64,000 nucleotides of DNA from Fimenecus sp963590415 (lineage in GTDB: Bacteria; Bacillota; Clostridia; Oscillospirales; Acutalibacteraceae), in contig CAVAPB010000004.1 in NCBI GenBank assembly GCA_963590415.1, positions 28,791 to 92,790 of the forward strand, read 5' to 3'. This document shows positions 22,796 to 31,558 of this stretch, in pieces. The stretch's first letter is position 1. Each line of letters opens with the position of its first letter. A program made the translations under genes and the position numbers. The notes beneath the pieces are model-generated. The model was not told the origin of the DNA and made no database searches. It was given only the letters and a program-made list of their open reading frames with translations.

Positions 22796-25522
22796 TTATT
22801 CGTCCTTGCCGCAGCAATGCTTATATTTTTTGCCGCTTCCGCAGGGGCAGGGGTCGTTTCTGCCTATCTTCTTTTCTTTCTTGACGGGGCGTTTCTTTTC
22901 GCTTCCGTCGGTTGCGCCGCTTGTGCCGGTAATCTTTGCCTGTTCCTCACGCTTTACCTCTTCGTTTGTGCGAAGAACAACCGTAAGAATACCCGTTACG
23001 GTACCCTCGCAGATAGCCGCGCTCATCTCGTCAAACATATCGAAGCTTTCAAGTCTGAACGCAACAACGGGGTCCTGCTGACCGTAGGAGCGAAGATAAA
23101 TACCGCTCTTCAAATCCTCCATCTCGTCGATGTGATCCATCCATCTGCGGTCAACATTAGCAAGCAAAATTTTTCTTTCAAGCTCAGCCATAATGTCAGT
23201 GCCGTATTTTTCCTTGCGCTCGTCAAATCTCTTATGCGCACAGTCAAGGAACAGTTCCTTAAAGTCGTCCGCACCTGTAAGCCCCTCTGCGCTTCTGCCG
23301 TCAAGTACCCAAGCGAGTTTCGTGAGCATACCCTGAACATTCCACTCCTCCTTAGGCAACGCCGACGGGCAATAGAAGTCAACCTGCTGATTGAAATAGT
23401 CGTCAATCATCTTTGTTATGGTAGCGTCAAGGTCTACGCCGTCGAGGATCTGATTTCTCTGACCGTAAATGACCTCTCTCTGCTTGTTCATAACATCGTC
23501 GAAGTTAAGAACCTGTCGTCTTGCGGCGAAGTTGTTACCCTCAACCTTTTTCTGTGCGCCCTCGATAAGATTTGTGAGCATCTTTGTTTCAAGCGGCATA
23601 TCGTCGTCAACATTGAAGGTGTCGAGAATCATATAGAATCTGTCGCCTGCGAAGAGCCTCAAAAGCTCATCCTCAGCCGAGAGGTAGAAACGGCTCTTAC
23701 CGGGGTCGCCCTGACGACCCGCACGGCCTCTCAACTGGTTGTCGATACGCCTCGACTCGTGTCTTTCCGTACCGATTATATAAAGACCGCCTGCCGCACG
23801 AACCTTTTCCGCCTCCTCGGCAAGCTCTTGCTTATGCTTTTCCTCAAGCTCGTGATAAACGCGTCTTGCTTCGATAATCTCCTCGTTGTCGGTCTCGGCA
23901 TAGCCTGTAGCCTCTGCGATAAGCTCCTCGGAGAAGTCCTTTTTACGCATTTCCGCCTTAGCCATGTACTCGGGGTTACCGCCGAGAATAATATCCGTAC
24001 CGCGGCCCGCCATATTCGTTGCGATTGTAACTGCGCCGTACTTACCTGCCTGCGCTACGATTTCAGCCTCTTTGTCGTGATACTTCGCATTGAGCACCTC
24101 GTGCTTTATGCCCCTCTTTTTAAGAGCCTTTGAAAGCAATTCGCTCTTTTCAATGTTTACGGTACCTACAAGCACAGGCTGCCCCTTTGCGTTGGCTTCG
24201 AGAATCTGCTCGATTATAGCGTTGAACTTTGCCTGCTCGGTCTTATAGAGCAAGTCGTTCTGATCGTCTCTAATCATGGGCTTGTTTGTCGGGATTGCAA
24301 TAACATCAAGTCCGTAAATCTCCTGAAACTCGGTGCTCTCCGTCATTGCGGTACCCGTCATACCCGAAAGCTTATCATAAAGACGGAAATAGTTCTGGAA
24401 TGTAATGGTTGCGAGCGTCTTTGACTCTCGCTCAACCTTAACTCCCTCTTTTGCCTCAATAGCCTGATGCAAACCGTCGGAATAACGCCTGCCGAGCATA
24501 ATTCTGCCCGTAAACTCGTCGACGATAAGCACCTCACCGTCCTTGACGACATAGTCCACATCACGCTTCATAACGCCGTGAGCACGGATAGCCTGGTCGA
24601 TATGGTGCTGAATTGTGATGTTTTCGGCGTCCATAAGGTTTTCAAGGTTAAAGAAGCGCTCTGCCTTTTCAATACCGCTCTTGGTAAGGGTTGCGCTCTT
24701 AGCCTTTTCATCGACAACATAGTCGCCGTCTGCCTCAATCGCTTCCTCGGCGTTCATCTTGGTGTCAAGCTCCTTGACGGTAATCCTTTTAAGGGTTTTT
24801 ACGAAGTTGTCCGCAATCTTGTAAAGGTCGGTTGACTTGTCGCCCGCACCGGAAATAATAAGCGGCGTCCTCGCCTCATCGATAAGGATTGAGTCAACCT
24901 CATCGACAATGGCAAAGCTGTGTCCGCGCTGAACTCTCTGTTCTGCATAAATCACCATATTGTCACGAAGATAGTCAAAGCCCATCTCGTTGTTTGTGCC
25001 GTAGGTTATGTCTGCGTTGTATGCCGCGCGCCTCTGCTCATTGTCGAGCTCGTGGACAATAAGTCCGACGGAAAGTCCCAAAAATCTGAAAACCTTTCCC
25101 ATCCACTCGGAGTCACGGCGAGCGAGATAATCGTTTACCGTTACGATATGAACGCCTTTTCCCGTAAGTGCGTTTAGGTATGCGGGAAGAGTTGCAACAA
25201 GGGTTTTACCCTCACCTGTTTTCATCTCCGCAATTCTGCCCTGATGAAGTATGATACCGCCGATTATCTGCACGGGGAAGTGCTTCATATTGAGAACGCG
25301 CCACGAAGCCTCACGGCAGGTTGCAAACGCTTCCGGCAAAATGTCGTCAAGCGTTTCGCCGTTCTGAAGTCTCTGCTTAAATTCCTCGGTCTTTGCCTTT
25401 AACTGCTCGTCCGAAAGACTGCTGTATTCCTCCTCGTATGAGAGAACCTTTTTCTGTATCGGCATTACCCTCTTTACTTCCTTTGAAGAGTAATCGCCGA
25501 AAATCTTTTTAAGTAAGGACAT
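22796..25522 (-). CDS. secA: Preprotein translocase ATPase SecA
   Basis: Motor that drives proteins through SecYEG at the membrane. The 908 residues hold Walker A MKTGEGKTLVATLPAYLN near 100, DEVDSILIDEARTPLIISG (DEAD-like box) near 205, the preprotein cross-linking domain, NMAGRGTDIILGG near 485 and GTERHESRRIDNQLRGRAGRQGD (string shortened in function: helicase motif VI) near 610. The C-terminus has the SecB/lipid-binding zinc motif CPCGSGKKYKHCC. Length and domains are complete. AAAGGAAAAAAC precedes the ATG. It is a single-gene transcript here. Confidence 0.98.
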   Translation of the reverse strand: MSLLKKIFGDYSSKEVKRVMPIQKKVLSYEEEYSSLSDEQLKAKTEEFKQRLQNGETLDDILPEAFATCREASWRVLNMKHFPVQIIGGIILHQGRIAEMKTGEGKTLVATLPAYLNALTGKGVHIVTVNDYLARRDSEWMGKVFRFLGLSVGLIVHELDNEQRRAAYNADITYGTNNEMGFDYLRDNMVIYAEQRVQRGHSFAIVDEVDSILIDEARTPLIISGAGDKSTDLYKIADNFVKTLKRITVKELDTKMNAEEAIEADGDYVVDEKAKSATLTKSGIEKAERFFNLENLMDAENITIQHHIDQAIRAHGVMKRDVDYVVKDGEVLIVDEFTGRIMLGRRYSDGLHQAIEAKEGVKVERESKTLATITFQNYFRLYDKLSGMTGTAMTESTEFQEIYGLDVIAIPTNKPMIRDDQNDLLYKTEQAKFNAIIEQILEANAKGQPVLVGTVNIEKSELLSKALKKRGIKHEVLNAKYHDKEAEIVAQAGKYGAVTIATNMAGRGTDIILGGNPEYMAKAEMRKKDFSEELIAEATGYAETDNEEIIEARRVYHELEEKHKQELAEEAEKVRAAGGLYIIGTERHESRRIDNQLRGRAGRQGDPGKSRFYLSAEDELLRLFAGDRFYMILDTFNVDDDMPLETKMLTNLIEGAQKKVEGNNFAARRQVLNFDDVMNKQREVIYGQRNQILDGVDLDATITKMIDDYFNQQVDFYCPSALPKEEWNVQGMLTKLAWVLDGRSAEGLTGADDFKELFLDCAHKRFDERKEKYGTDIMAELERKILLANVDRRWMDHIDEMEDLKSGIYLRSYGQQDPVVAFRLESFDMFDEMSAAICEGTVTGILTVVLRTNEEVKREEQAKITGTSGATDGSEKKRPVKKEKKIGRNDPCPCGSGKKYKHCCGKDE

Positions 25523-25596
25523 AGTTTTTTCCTTTCACTGTACAAATATACAAATCTATTATATAACATATGAATTTGTAAATCTACTGTTTTTTG

Positions 25597-25630
25597 TAAA
25601 AAAATGCAGTACAGGCGCACTGTACTGCAT
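25597..25630 (-). terminator. Terminator of ftsH
   Basis: Perfect hairpin ATGCAGTACAG, loop GCGCA, CTGTACTGCAT; the minus strand runs into TTTTTTTAC. Confidence 0.85.
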
Positions 25631-25635
25631 AATTT

Positions 25636-27639
25636 TTAATTATCGGTCTTTTCACCGTCGGAGCCTTCCGCTGTTTCCGCCGTTTCGGAAGTTACGGTTT
25701 CAACAACATCGGTTTCCGGTTTTTTCGAAGCTTCGGCAGCTGCCGACTCGGTCTCGGGCTTTGCTTCTTCCTCGTCGGAGAACAGAGGTTCAAGCTCTTC
25801 GCCGTTCATAAGGCGCTTGAATTCCTCGCCCGTGAGCTTTTCACGCTTAACAAGCTCAAGCGCTACGGCGTGAAGCTTGTCGATATGCTCGGTGAGTATA
25901 TCCTCGGTCTGCTTATATGCGTTGAGAATAATCTTCTCAACTTCTTCGTCTATCTGCGAAGCGACAGCCTCGGAATAGTTCCTCATATGGTTATAGTCCT
26001 TGCCGAGGAACACCTCGTCATTGTTCTGACCGAAAGCGATAGGTCCGAGCTTCTCGCTCATACCGTATCTTGTAACCATCTTTCTTGCCTGTTCGCTGGC
26101 TCTTTCGATATCGTTTGAAGCGCCCGTGGAAATATCGTTGAAAATAATCTTTTCCGCAACGCGTCCGCCGAGGAGTCCGACAATATCGTCAAGCATTTTC
26201 GACTTCATAAGATGCATTTCGTCGTGCTCGGGCTGATACATTGTAAAGCCGCCCGCCATACCTCTCGGTACGATTGAAATGTGGGTAACAGGGTCCTCGT
26301 GTTCAAGATAGAACGATGTAACCGCATGACCCGCCTCATGATAAGCTGTAATTTTTTTATCTCTTTCGGAAATCTTGTGAGACTTCTTTTCCGTGCCGAC
26401 AACGACCTTCATGGTAGCCTCTTCGATTTCTTTCATTGTGATTGCCTTTAATTTTCTTCTTGCCGCAAGCAAAGCCGCTTCGTTAAGAAGATTTTCAAGG
26501 TCAGCGCCCGTAAAGCCTACGGTCGCGCCTGCAATATTGCGAAGATTTACATCGGGTCCGAGGGGCTTTTTCCTTGCGTGAACCTTGAGTATCTCTTCCC
26601 TGCCCTTTAAGTCGGGATAATTTACGGTAACCTGTCTGTCAAATCTGCCGGGTCTTAAAAGAGCCGGGTCAAGAATGTCGGGACGGTTTGTAGCGGCAAT
26701 TACGATAACGCCCTCGTTGGGGCCGAAGCCGTCCATTTCGACAAGCAGTTGGTTAAGGGTCTGTTCTCTCTCGTCATGACCGCCGCCCATACCTGCGCCT
26801 CTGTGTCTGCCGACTGCGTCGATTTCATCGATAAAAATAATAGACGGAGCGTTTTTCTTAGCCTCAGCAAAAAGGTCTCTTACTCGGGAAGCACCTACGC
26901 CGACATACATTTCAACGAAATCAGAGCCCGAAATTGAGAAGAACGGAGCGCCTGCCTCACCTGCAACCGCACGGGCAAGCAATGTTTTACCTGTGCCGGG
27001 AGGGCCTACAAGAAGCACACCCTTGGGTATTCTTGCGCCGAGAGCGCTGAAGTCCTTGGGAGCTTTCAAAAACTCAACAATCTCTTCAAGCTCTTCCTTT
27101 TCCTCGTCTGCGCCCGCAACATCTGCAAAGGTCGTCGTGTTCTTTTCATCGTTCTTTTTATAGCGTGCCTTGCCGAACGACATAGCCCTGTTGTTCTCGC
27201 TCTGAACGCTCTGGTTCATACGCCTGAACATAAAGAGCATTACGCCGGCAAGCAAAAGAATCATAACGGCGGTCGGCAGAAGGCTTACCCACCATGAATT
27301 TGCAGAGCCCGAAGCGTAGTCCATTTTAATCTGGTTGTCGGGATTTTCCTTGTTGTACTCCACAACATCGTCGTGAATATCATCGACAAAAAGGCTGACA
27401 TTCGGCACGGTATACTTATATGTCGTATCATCGTCCTTGAGCTTATATTCAAGCGCACCGCTCGAAAGGTTAAGCTTGTATTCGGTTACCATATGGTTTT
27501 CAAACATATTGACAACCTCATAGTACTCCGTTTTCTTACTTGTCTGAGTACCCGACATATAGTAAAAAGAAATAAAGAGCACAAGCACCAACGGGATTAC
27601 AACATAAGGGATAATTACCTTCCAGTTGTTTTTTTTCAA
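25636..27639 (-). CDS. ftsH: ATP-dependent zinc metalloprotease FtsH
   Basis: Membrane-bound AAA+ protease for quality control. The 667 residues contain an N-terminal transmembrane helix (about 9-27), an external domain, a second helix (about 115-137), Walker A GPPGTGKT near 209, Walker B IIFIDEIDAVGRHRG, the SRH region RPDILDPALLRPGRFDR, the zinc motif HEAGH near 430 and a third ligand Asp in the ASNDIERA region. A Glu/Ala/Thr-rich acidic tail follows. The start is a TTG at 27639 with AGGAGA 8 bases upstream. It is the last gene of the classical tilS-hpt-ftsH run. Confidence 0.97.
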   Translation of the reverse strand: MKKNNWKVIIPYVVIPLVLVLFISFYYMSGTQTSKKTEYYEVVNMFENHMVTEYKLNLSSGALEYKLKDDDTTYKYTVPNVSLFVDDIHDDVVEYNKENPDNQIKMDYASGSANSWWVSLLPTAVMILLLAGVMLFMFRRMNQSVQSENNRAMSFGKARYKKNDEKNTTTFADVAGADEEKEELEEIVEFLKAPKDFSALGARIPKGVLLVGPPGTGKTLLARAVAGEAGAPFFSISGSDFVEMYVGVGASRVRDLFAEAKKNAPSIIFIDEIDAVGRHRGAGMGGGHDEREQTLNQLLVEMDGFGPNEGVIVIAATNRPDILDPALLRPGRFDRQVTVNYPDLKGREEILKVHARKKPLGPDVNLRNIAGATVGFTGADLENLLNEAALLAARRKLKAITMKEIEEATMKVVVGTEKKSHKISERDKKITAYHEAGHAVTSFYLEHEDPVTHISIVPRGMAGGFTMYQPEHDEMHLMKSKMLDDIVGLLGGRVAEKIIFNDISTGASNDIERASEQARKMVTRYGMSEKLGPIAFGQNNDEVFLGKDYNHMRNYSEAVASQIDEEVEKIILNAYKQTEDILTEHIDKLHAVALELVKREKLTGEEFKRLMNGEELEPLFSDEEEAKPETESAAAEASKKPETDVVETVTSETAETAEGSDGEKTDN

Positions 27640-27654
27640 TTAACTTCTCTCCTT

Positions 27655-28218
27655 TTACTCATTCTCGTAAACACAGGGTTTGAGAATACCTACATAAGGC
27701 AAATTTCTGTATTTTTCCGCATAGTCAAGACCGTAGCCCACAACAAATGCGTCGGGAATCGTAGCTCCCGAATAATCGGCTTTAAGGTCTACCGCTCTTC
27801 TGTCCGGCTTGTCGAGAAGAGTGCATATCTTAATGCTCGACGGATTTCTTCTTGAAAGTATGTCCATAAGATAGTGAAGCGTTTTGCCGCTGTCGAGAAT
27901 ATCCTCGACAATAAGCAAATCCGAGCCCTCGATAACATTTGTGTCAAGGTCTTTTATGATTTTGACCGCGCCCGACGAGGATGTGGAATTTCCGTAGCTT
28001 GATACCGCCATAAAGTCAATACAGCACGGGATTTTAATTTCCCTCATAAGGTCGCCCATAAACACAACCGAGCCCTTGAGAACGCTTACCAAAAGAAGCT
28101 TTTTACCCTTATAATCCTCGGTTATACGCTCGCCGAGGTCCTTGACGATTTCTTTAAGCTGCTCCTGTGAGAGAAGCACCTGTTCAATATCATTTTCCAT
28201 AATGCTTTTGCTGTCCAT
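27655..28218 (-). CDS. hpt: Hypoxanthine phosphoribosyltransferase
   Basis: Salvages hypoxanthine and guanine to IMP and GMP using PRPP. The 187-residue protein has the PRPP loop LLIVEDILDSGKTL near 100, the flexible-loop region VSSYGNSTSSSG and the purine-contact tail VVGYGLDYAEKYRNLPYVG. The ATG at 28218 has AGGGG 5 bases before it; ATG at 28200 is an alternative. It begins 2 bases after tilS ends, and ftsH follows within 16 bases. Confidence 0.95.
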   Translation of the reverse strand: MDSKSIMENDIEQVLLSQEQLKEIVKDLGERITEDYKGKKLLLVSVLKGSVVFMGDLMREIKIPCCIDFMAVSSYGNSTSSSGAVKIIKDLDTNVIEGSDLLIVEDILDSGKTLHYLMDILSRRNPSSIKICTLLDKPDRRAVDLKADYSGATIPDAFVVGYGLDYAEKYRNLPYVGILKPCVYENE

Positions 28219-28220
28219 TT

Positions 28221-29564
28221 TTACCCCTGCTCCTGACTTATGTTTAATTTGATTGCTTTTTTTGTCGCCGTGCTCACACGGTACTTCTTATTCGTTCCGT
28301 AGCCACGAAGCCACACGACCTCTCCGCCGCTGTCAAGGATTATCATACCGTTCCTGTCCTCCGGCGGAATTTTATCCTCATTAAAAAGCTTTTTGAGGGT
28401 TTTCGTAACATTCCTTTTGGGAAGAGTGAATTTGTCGCCGTCTTTTCTGCTTCGGAGTATCGGCGTATTGGATATTTTATCACAATCAATAAGATTATCC
28501 AATATATCTTTATTAAGATTTTGTAAATCTTTTGTGTCGAAGCGCTCAATCCCGACCTTGCAAAACGGCAAAATCACCGCCGTGCCGTCAAGCGGCAGTT
28601 CTGCAGAAAACGGTTCTGCCGTCTTCGGCTTTTCGAAAACTTCCCCGTTTCTGCTGACAAGCCGTACGGACGAAACGCTTACAAGGCTTTTTCCGCTTCC
28701 GACAAATCGGATAAAATCGTCAATATGCTTTGCCTCGACCTCGCCGTGCGACGCCTCTTTGAGGTACATTGCCGCAACACGCTTCTGAAGAAATGTGTCA
28801 AGAGCCGAAAACTCCTTTTCAAGCAACACTCCGTCCCTTACGCAAAGCGAATATTTTTCCGAGACTATGCCGTCAATAAAGGCTTCCTGTTCCCTCATTC
28901 TCGAAATAAAGCCCGAAAGCGCACCGACGGCGTTTTCGTTTATTTCGCACAACAGCGGCAAAACCCTGTTTCTTATTTTATTGCGTGAATACTCACATTC
29001 GAGATTTGTGCTGTCCGTAACATAGGAAAGTCCGTTTTGAGCACAGTAGCGTTCAATGTCCTTCCTGTCGGTTTCGATAAGCGGTCTTATTATGTTATCC
29101 CTGACGGGAGGAATACCGCACGCTCCCTTTGAGCCCGCTCCCCTTACAAGGTTTAACAAAAGCGTTTCCGCATTGTCGTTTAAGTTGTGTGCCGTGGCGA
29201 TTTTGCCGTTTTCCCCTGCGAGAGAACGGAAAAATTCATACCGCACCTGCCGTCCGCACTCCTCCTCGCCCAAGCCTCTCTGCTTTGACAAAGCGGGAAT
29301 ATCGGCACGGAGAATTTCAAGCGGAACGCCGAGCCTTTCACACAGCGCCTTACAGCTCTGCTCGTCTCTTTGAGCCTCCGCGCCTCTGATACCGTGGTTG
29401 ATGTGTGCGGCGACAAGGGAAAAGCCGTATTTGTCTTTAAGAGAATTGAGCACGCTCAGCAGGCATACCGAATCCGCTCCGCCCGAGAGCCCGACAACAA
29501 CCGTATCGCAGCTTTCAAGCATACCGTACCTTTTAATTACGGAAAGCACGCTGTCCTTATTCAT
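28221..29564 (-). CDS. tilS: tRNA(Ile)-lysidine synthetase
   Basis: Converts cytidine-34 of the minor isoleucine tRNA to lysidine so that it reads AUA. In 447 residues there are the PP-loop VVGLSGGADSVCLLSVL near 22, AHINHGIRGAEAQRDE near 55, TAHNLNDNAETLLLNLVRG near 130, and a C-terminal TilS domain with RSRKDGDKF and KLFNEDKIPPEDR near 370-400. The start overlaps the end of dnaB by 8 bases, with GGAGA upstream. The order tilS-hpt-ftsH is conserved in Bacillota. Confidence 0.96.
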   Translation of the reverse strand: MNKDSVLSVIKRYGMLESCDTVVVGLSGGADSVCLLSVLNSLKDKYGFSLVAAHINHGIRGAEAQRDEQSCKALCERLGVPLEILRADIPALSKQRGLGEEECGRQVRYEFFRSLAGENGKIATAHNLNDNAETLLLNLVRGAGSKGACGIPPVRDNIIRPLIETDRKDIERYCAQNGLSYVTDSTNLECEYSRNKIRNRVLPLLCEINENAVGALSGFISRMREQEAFIDGIVSEKYSLCVRDGVLLEKEFSALDTFLQKRVAAMYLKEASHGEVEAKHIDDFIRFVGSGKSLVSVSSVRLVSRNGEVFEKPKTAEPFSAELPLDGTAVILPFCKVGIERFDTKDLQNLNKDILDNLIDCDKISNTPILRSRKDGDKFTLPKRNVTKTLKKLFNEDKIPPEDRNGMIILDSGGEVVWLRGYGTNKKYRVSTATKKAIKLNISQEQG

Positions 29565-30933
29565 TTCTTACAGTCTCCAAGGATGAGAATAATGTAAATT
29601 CCTTAGTCCAGTTGAGGTCAACATCGCCGGTTGAGCCGTGTCTGTTTTTGACGACAAGCACCTGAGCCTTGTTGTCCAATGCTGCGTTGAGCTCCGCCGC
29701 CTTGTCGTCATCCTTACCCTCGCTCTCGTAGTAGCCCTCACGGTAAAGCATGAGGATAATATCCGCGTCCTGCTCTATTGAGCCCGATTCACGCAAGTCC
29801 GACATCTGCGGACGGTGCGCCTTACCTCTTGCGTCGGTCGAACGGTTCAGCTGCGAACAGGTTACGACGGGAATATGCAGGTCCTTTGCCATAAGCTTCA
29901 GGTTCCTTGTAATTTCCGAAACCTCCTGAACACGGCTGTCAGTCTTTTTTGTACCGGTCATAAGCTGTAAGTAGTCTATAATCACACAGTCGACATTTTT
30001 CATTCGTCTGACCCTTGATTTCATCTCGTTTACGGTGATTGTCGAGGTATCGTCAAAATAGAGCTCGGCGTCGTTGAGCGCGTAAGCCGCTTCGCCTATT
30101 CTGTTCCATTCCTCGGGAGAAATTTCGCCCGTTCGGAATTTGCTTGACTCAACCCTTGCCTCGGTGGCAAGTATCCTCTGTGCAAGCTGTTCCTTTGACA
30201 TCTCCAAAGAGAAGAAAACGACCTTTTTTCTGCCCGTAACAGCCATATTTCTTGCGATATTCAGCGCAAAGCTCGTTTTACCCATGGCGGGACGGGCACC
30301 GATAAGAATAAGGTCGGATTTATTAAATCCCGTTGTGTATTTATCGAGCATACCGAAGCCCGTGGAAATACCGAGGTATTTTTCCCTGTCGGGTGAGGTC
30401 TTTTTACGCAAGTCCTCATAGACCTCGTTATAGATAATATCGCTTATCTTTGTAGGTCCTACGGTAGTTCTGCCCTGTCTTATGTCGTAAATCTTCTGCT
30501 CGGCGGAGTTGAGTATCTGATCCGCCGACGCCTCCGCCGCAGCAGCGTCGTTTGCAATTTCCCTTGCGGTGTTGAGAAGCGTGCGAAGAACATATTTTTC
30601 CTTTACGATTTTGGCATAAGCCACAACATTTGCGGTAGACGGCACTATCTGCGCCAGCTGCGCCAGATAATTTTTGCCGCCCGCGTCGTCGTAAATGCCC
30701 TTGCTTTTAAGCTCCTCAAGAACAAGCAAAGCATCAAACTTCTGTCCCAAGGCGTCAAGATTTACGATAATTGAGAAAATCTCTCGGTGCTGAGGGATGT
30801 AGAAGTGCTCCGCCTTTGTAATGTCCGCAATGCTCAAAAGACAGTCGGGGTCCATAAGAAGGCTTCCCAAAACCGCCTGCTCTGCTTCAAGGCTGTACGG
30901 CTCGTTGTTTTGGTCAAATAATATGTTATCCAT
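29557..30933 (-). CDS. dnaB: Replicative DNA helicase
   Basis: Hexameric helicase that unwinds the replication fork. The roughly 458-residue protein has the N-terminal DnaB domain (PYSLEAEQAVLGSLLMD), a linker, the RecA-like motor with Walker A GARPAMGKTSFALNIA near 205, Walker B VDCVIIDYLQLM near 310 and the arginine-finger region DADIILMLYREGYY near 395. The ATG at 30933 is preferred because GGTGG lies 5 bases before it; an ATG at 30939-30937 and a GTG at 30942 are too close to that site. No intein is present. It follows rplI by 16 bases. Confidence 0.96.
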   Translation of the reverse strand: MDNILFDQNNEPYSLEAEQAVLGSLLMDPDCLLSIADITKAEHFYIPQHREIFSIIVNLDALGQKFDALLVLEELKSKGIYDDAGGKNYLAQLAQIVPSTANVVAYAKIVKEKYVLRTLLNTAREIANDAAAAEASADQILNSAEQKIYDIRQGRTTVGPTKISDIIYNEVYEDLRKKTSPDREKYLGISTGFGMLDKYTTGFNKSDLILIGARPAMGKTSFALNIARNMAVTGRKKVVFFSLEMSKEQLAQRILATEARVESSKFRTGEISPEEWNRIGEAAYALNDAELYFDDTSTITVNEMKSRVRRMKNVDCVIIDYLQLMTGTKKTDSRVQEVSEITRNLKLMAKDLHIPVVTCSQLNRSTDARGKAHRPQMSDLRESGSIEQDADIILMLYREGYYESEGKDDDKAAELNAALDNKAQVLVVKNRHGSTGDVDLNWTKEFTLFSSLETVRNE

Positions 30934-30949
30934 CATTTCCACCCAAAAA

Positions 30950-31390
30950 TTATTCGCCGACTTCGACGGAAATTTCCGCGCTTATGTTTTGATAGAGCTT
31001 TACCTCTGCCGAATATGTTCCGAAGTTCTTGATGTCAGCCATTGAAATCTTTCTCTTGTCAACATCGACTCCGAGCTGATTTTTAATCTCCGTCGCAACA
31101 TCCTTTGAGGTTATCGAACCGAAGAGTTTGCCGTTCTGACCCGCTTTAGCCTTGAGCTTTACGGTCTTTGAATCGAGCTTGTTTTTAGCCTCGTTTGCGT
31201 TCGCTATTTCCACTTCAAGCTTATGCTGCTTTGAAGCCTCGCTGTTCTTGTATTCCGTCATAGCCTGTGCGTTTGCCTCGACAGCAAGATTTTTCGGGAA
31301 AAGGTAGTTTCTCGCATAGCCGTCCGAAGCCTTAACCTTTTCGCCCTTTTTGCCGAGACCCTTAACATCCGCTTTCAAAATAACTTCCAT
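30950..31390 (-). CDS. rplI: 50S ribosomal protein L9
   Basis: Large-subunit protein with a 23S rRNA-binding N-domain and a second globular domain joined by a long helix. The 146 residues start MEVILKADVKGLGKKGE and contain GYARNYLFPKNLAVEA, a Lys/Ala helix and KLFGSITSKDVATEI. GGTGATTACTT precedes the ATG. Its unusually structured 168-base leader (see the separate entry) sits between it and the upstream DHH phosphodiesterase gene; dnaB follows. Confidence 0.97.
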   Translation of the reverse strand: MEVILKADVKGLGKKGEKVKASDGYARNYLFPKNLAVEANAQAMTEYKNSEASKQHKLEVEIANANEAKNKLDSKTVKLKAKAGQNGKLFGSITSKDVATEIKNQLGVDVDKRKISMADIKNFGTYSAEVKLYQNISAEISVEVGE

Positions 31391-31558
31391 AAGTAATCAC
31401 CATAGCCTTTCAGGCAACAAATAGTTTATTAAAAATCACCTAATTTAACCTGCGTTGCCTGAACAGGCGTGGATGGTGATTTCTGCCGTCTCAAATTTTG
31501 CCAAAGGCAAATTTTGAGGGCAATAGTTAAATAGTGTGATTTTTCACACTATTACCTC
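31391..31558 (-). promoter_or_regulatory. Structured leader upstream of rplI, candidate RNA switch
   Basis: This gap contains complementary elements in the order AAATCACC (31482-31475), CAGGCAAC (31461-31454), GGTGATTT (31440-31433), GTTGCCTG (31418-31411) on the minus strand, an interleaved order that would make a pseudoknot. The ribosome site of rplI (GGTGATT, about 31401-31395) could compete for the same AAATCACC. Nearer the upstream gene are two hairpins: a 10-bp perfect one at 31530-31553 and a 13-bp one with one mismatch at 31490-31518. A function is inferred, not shown. Confidence 0.5.
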
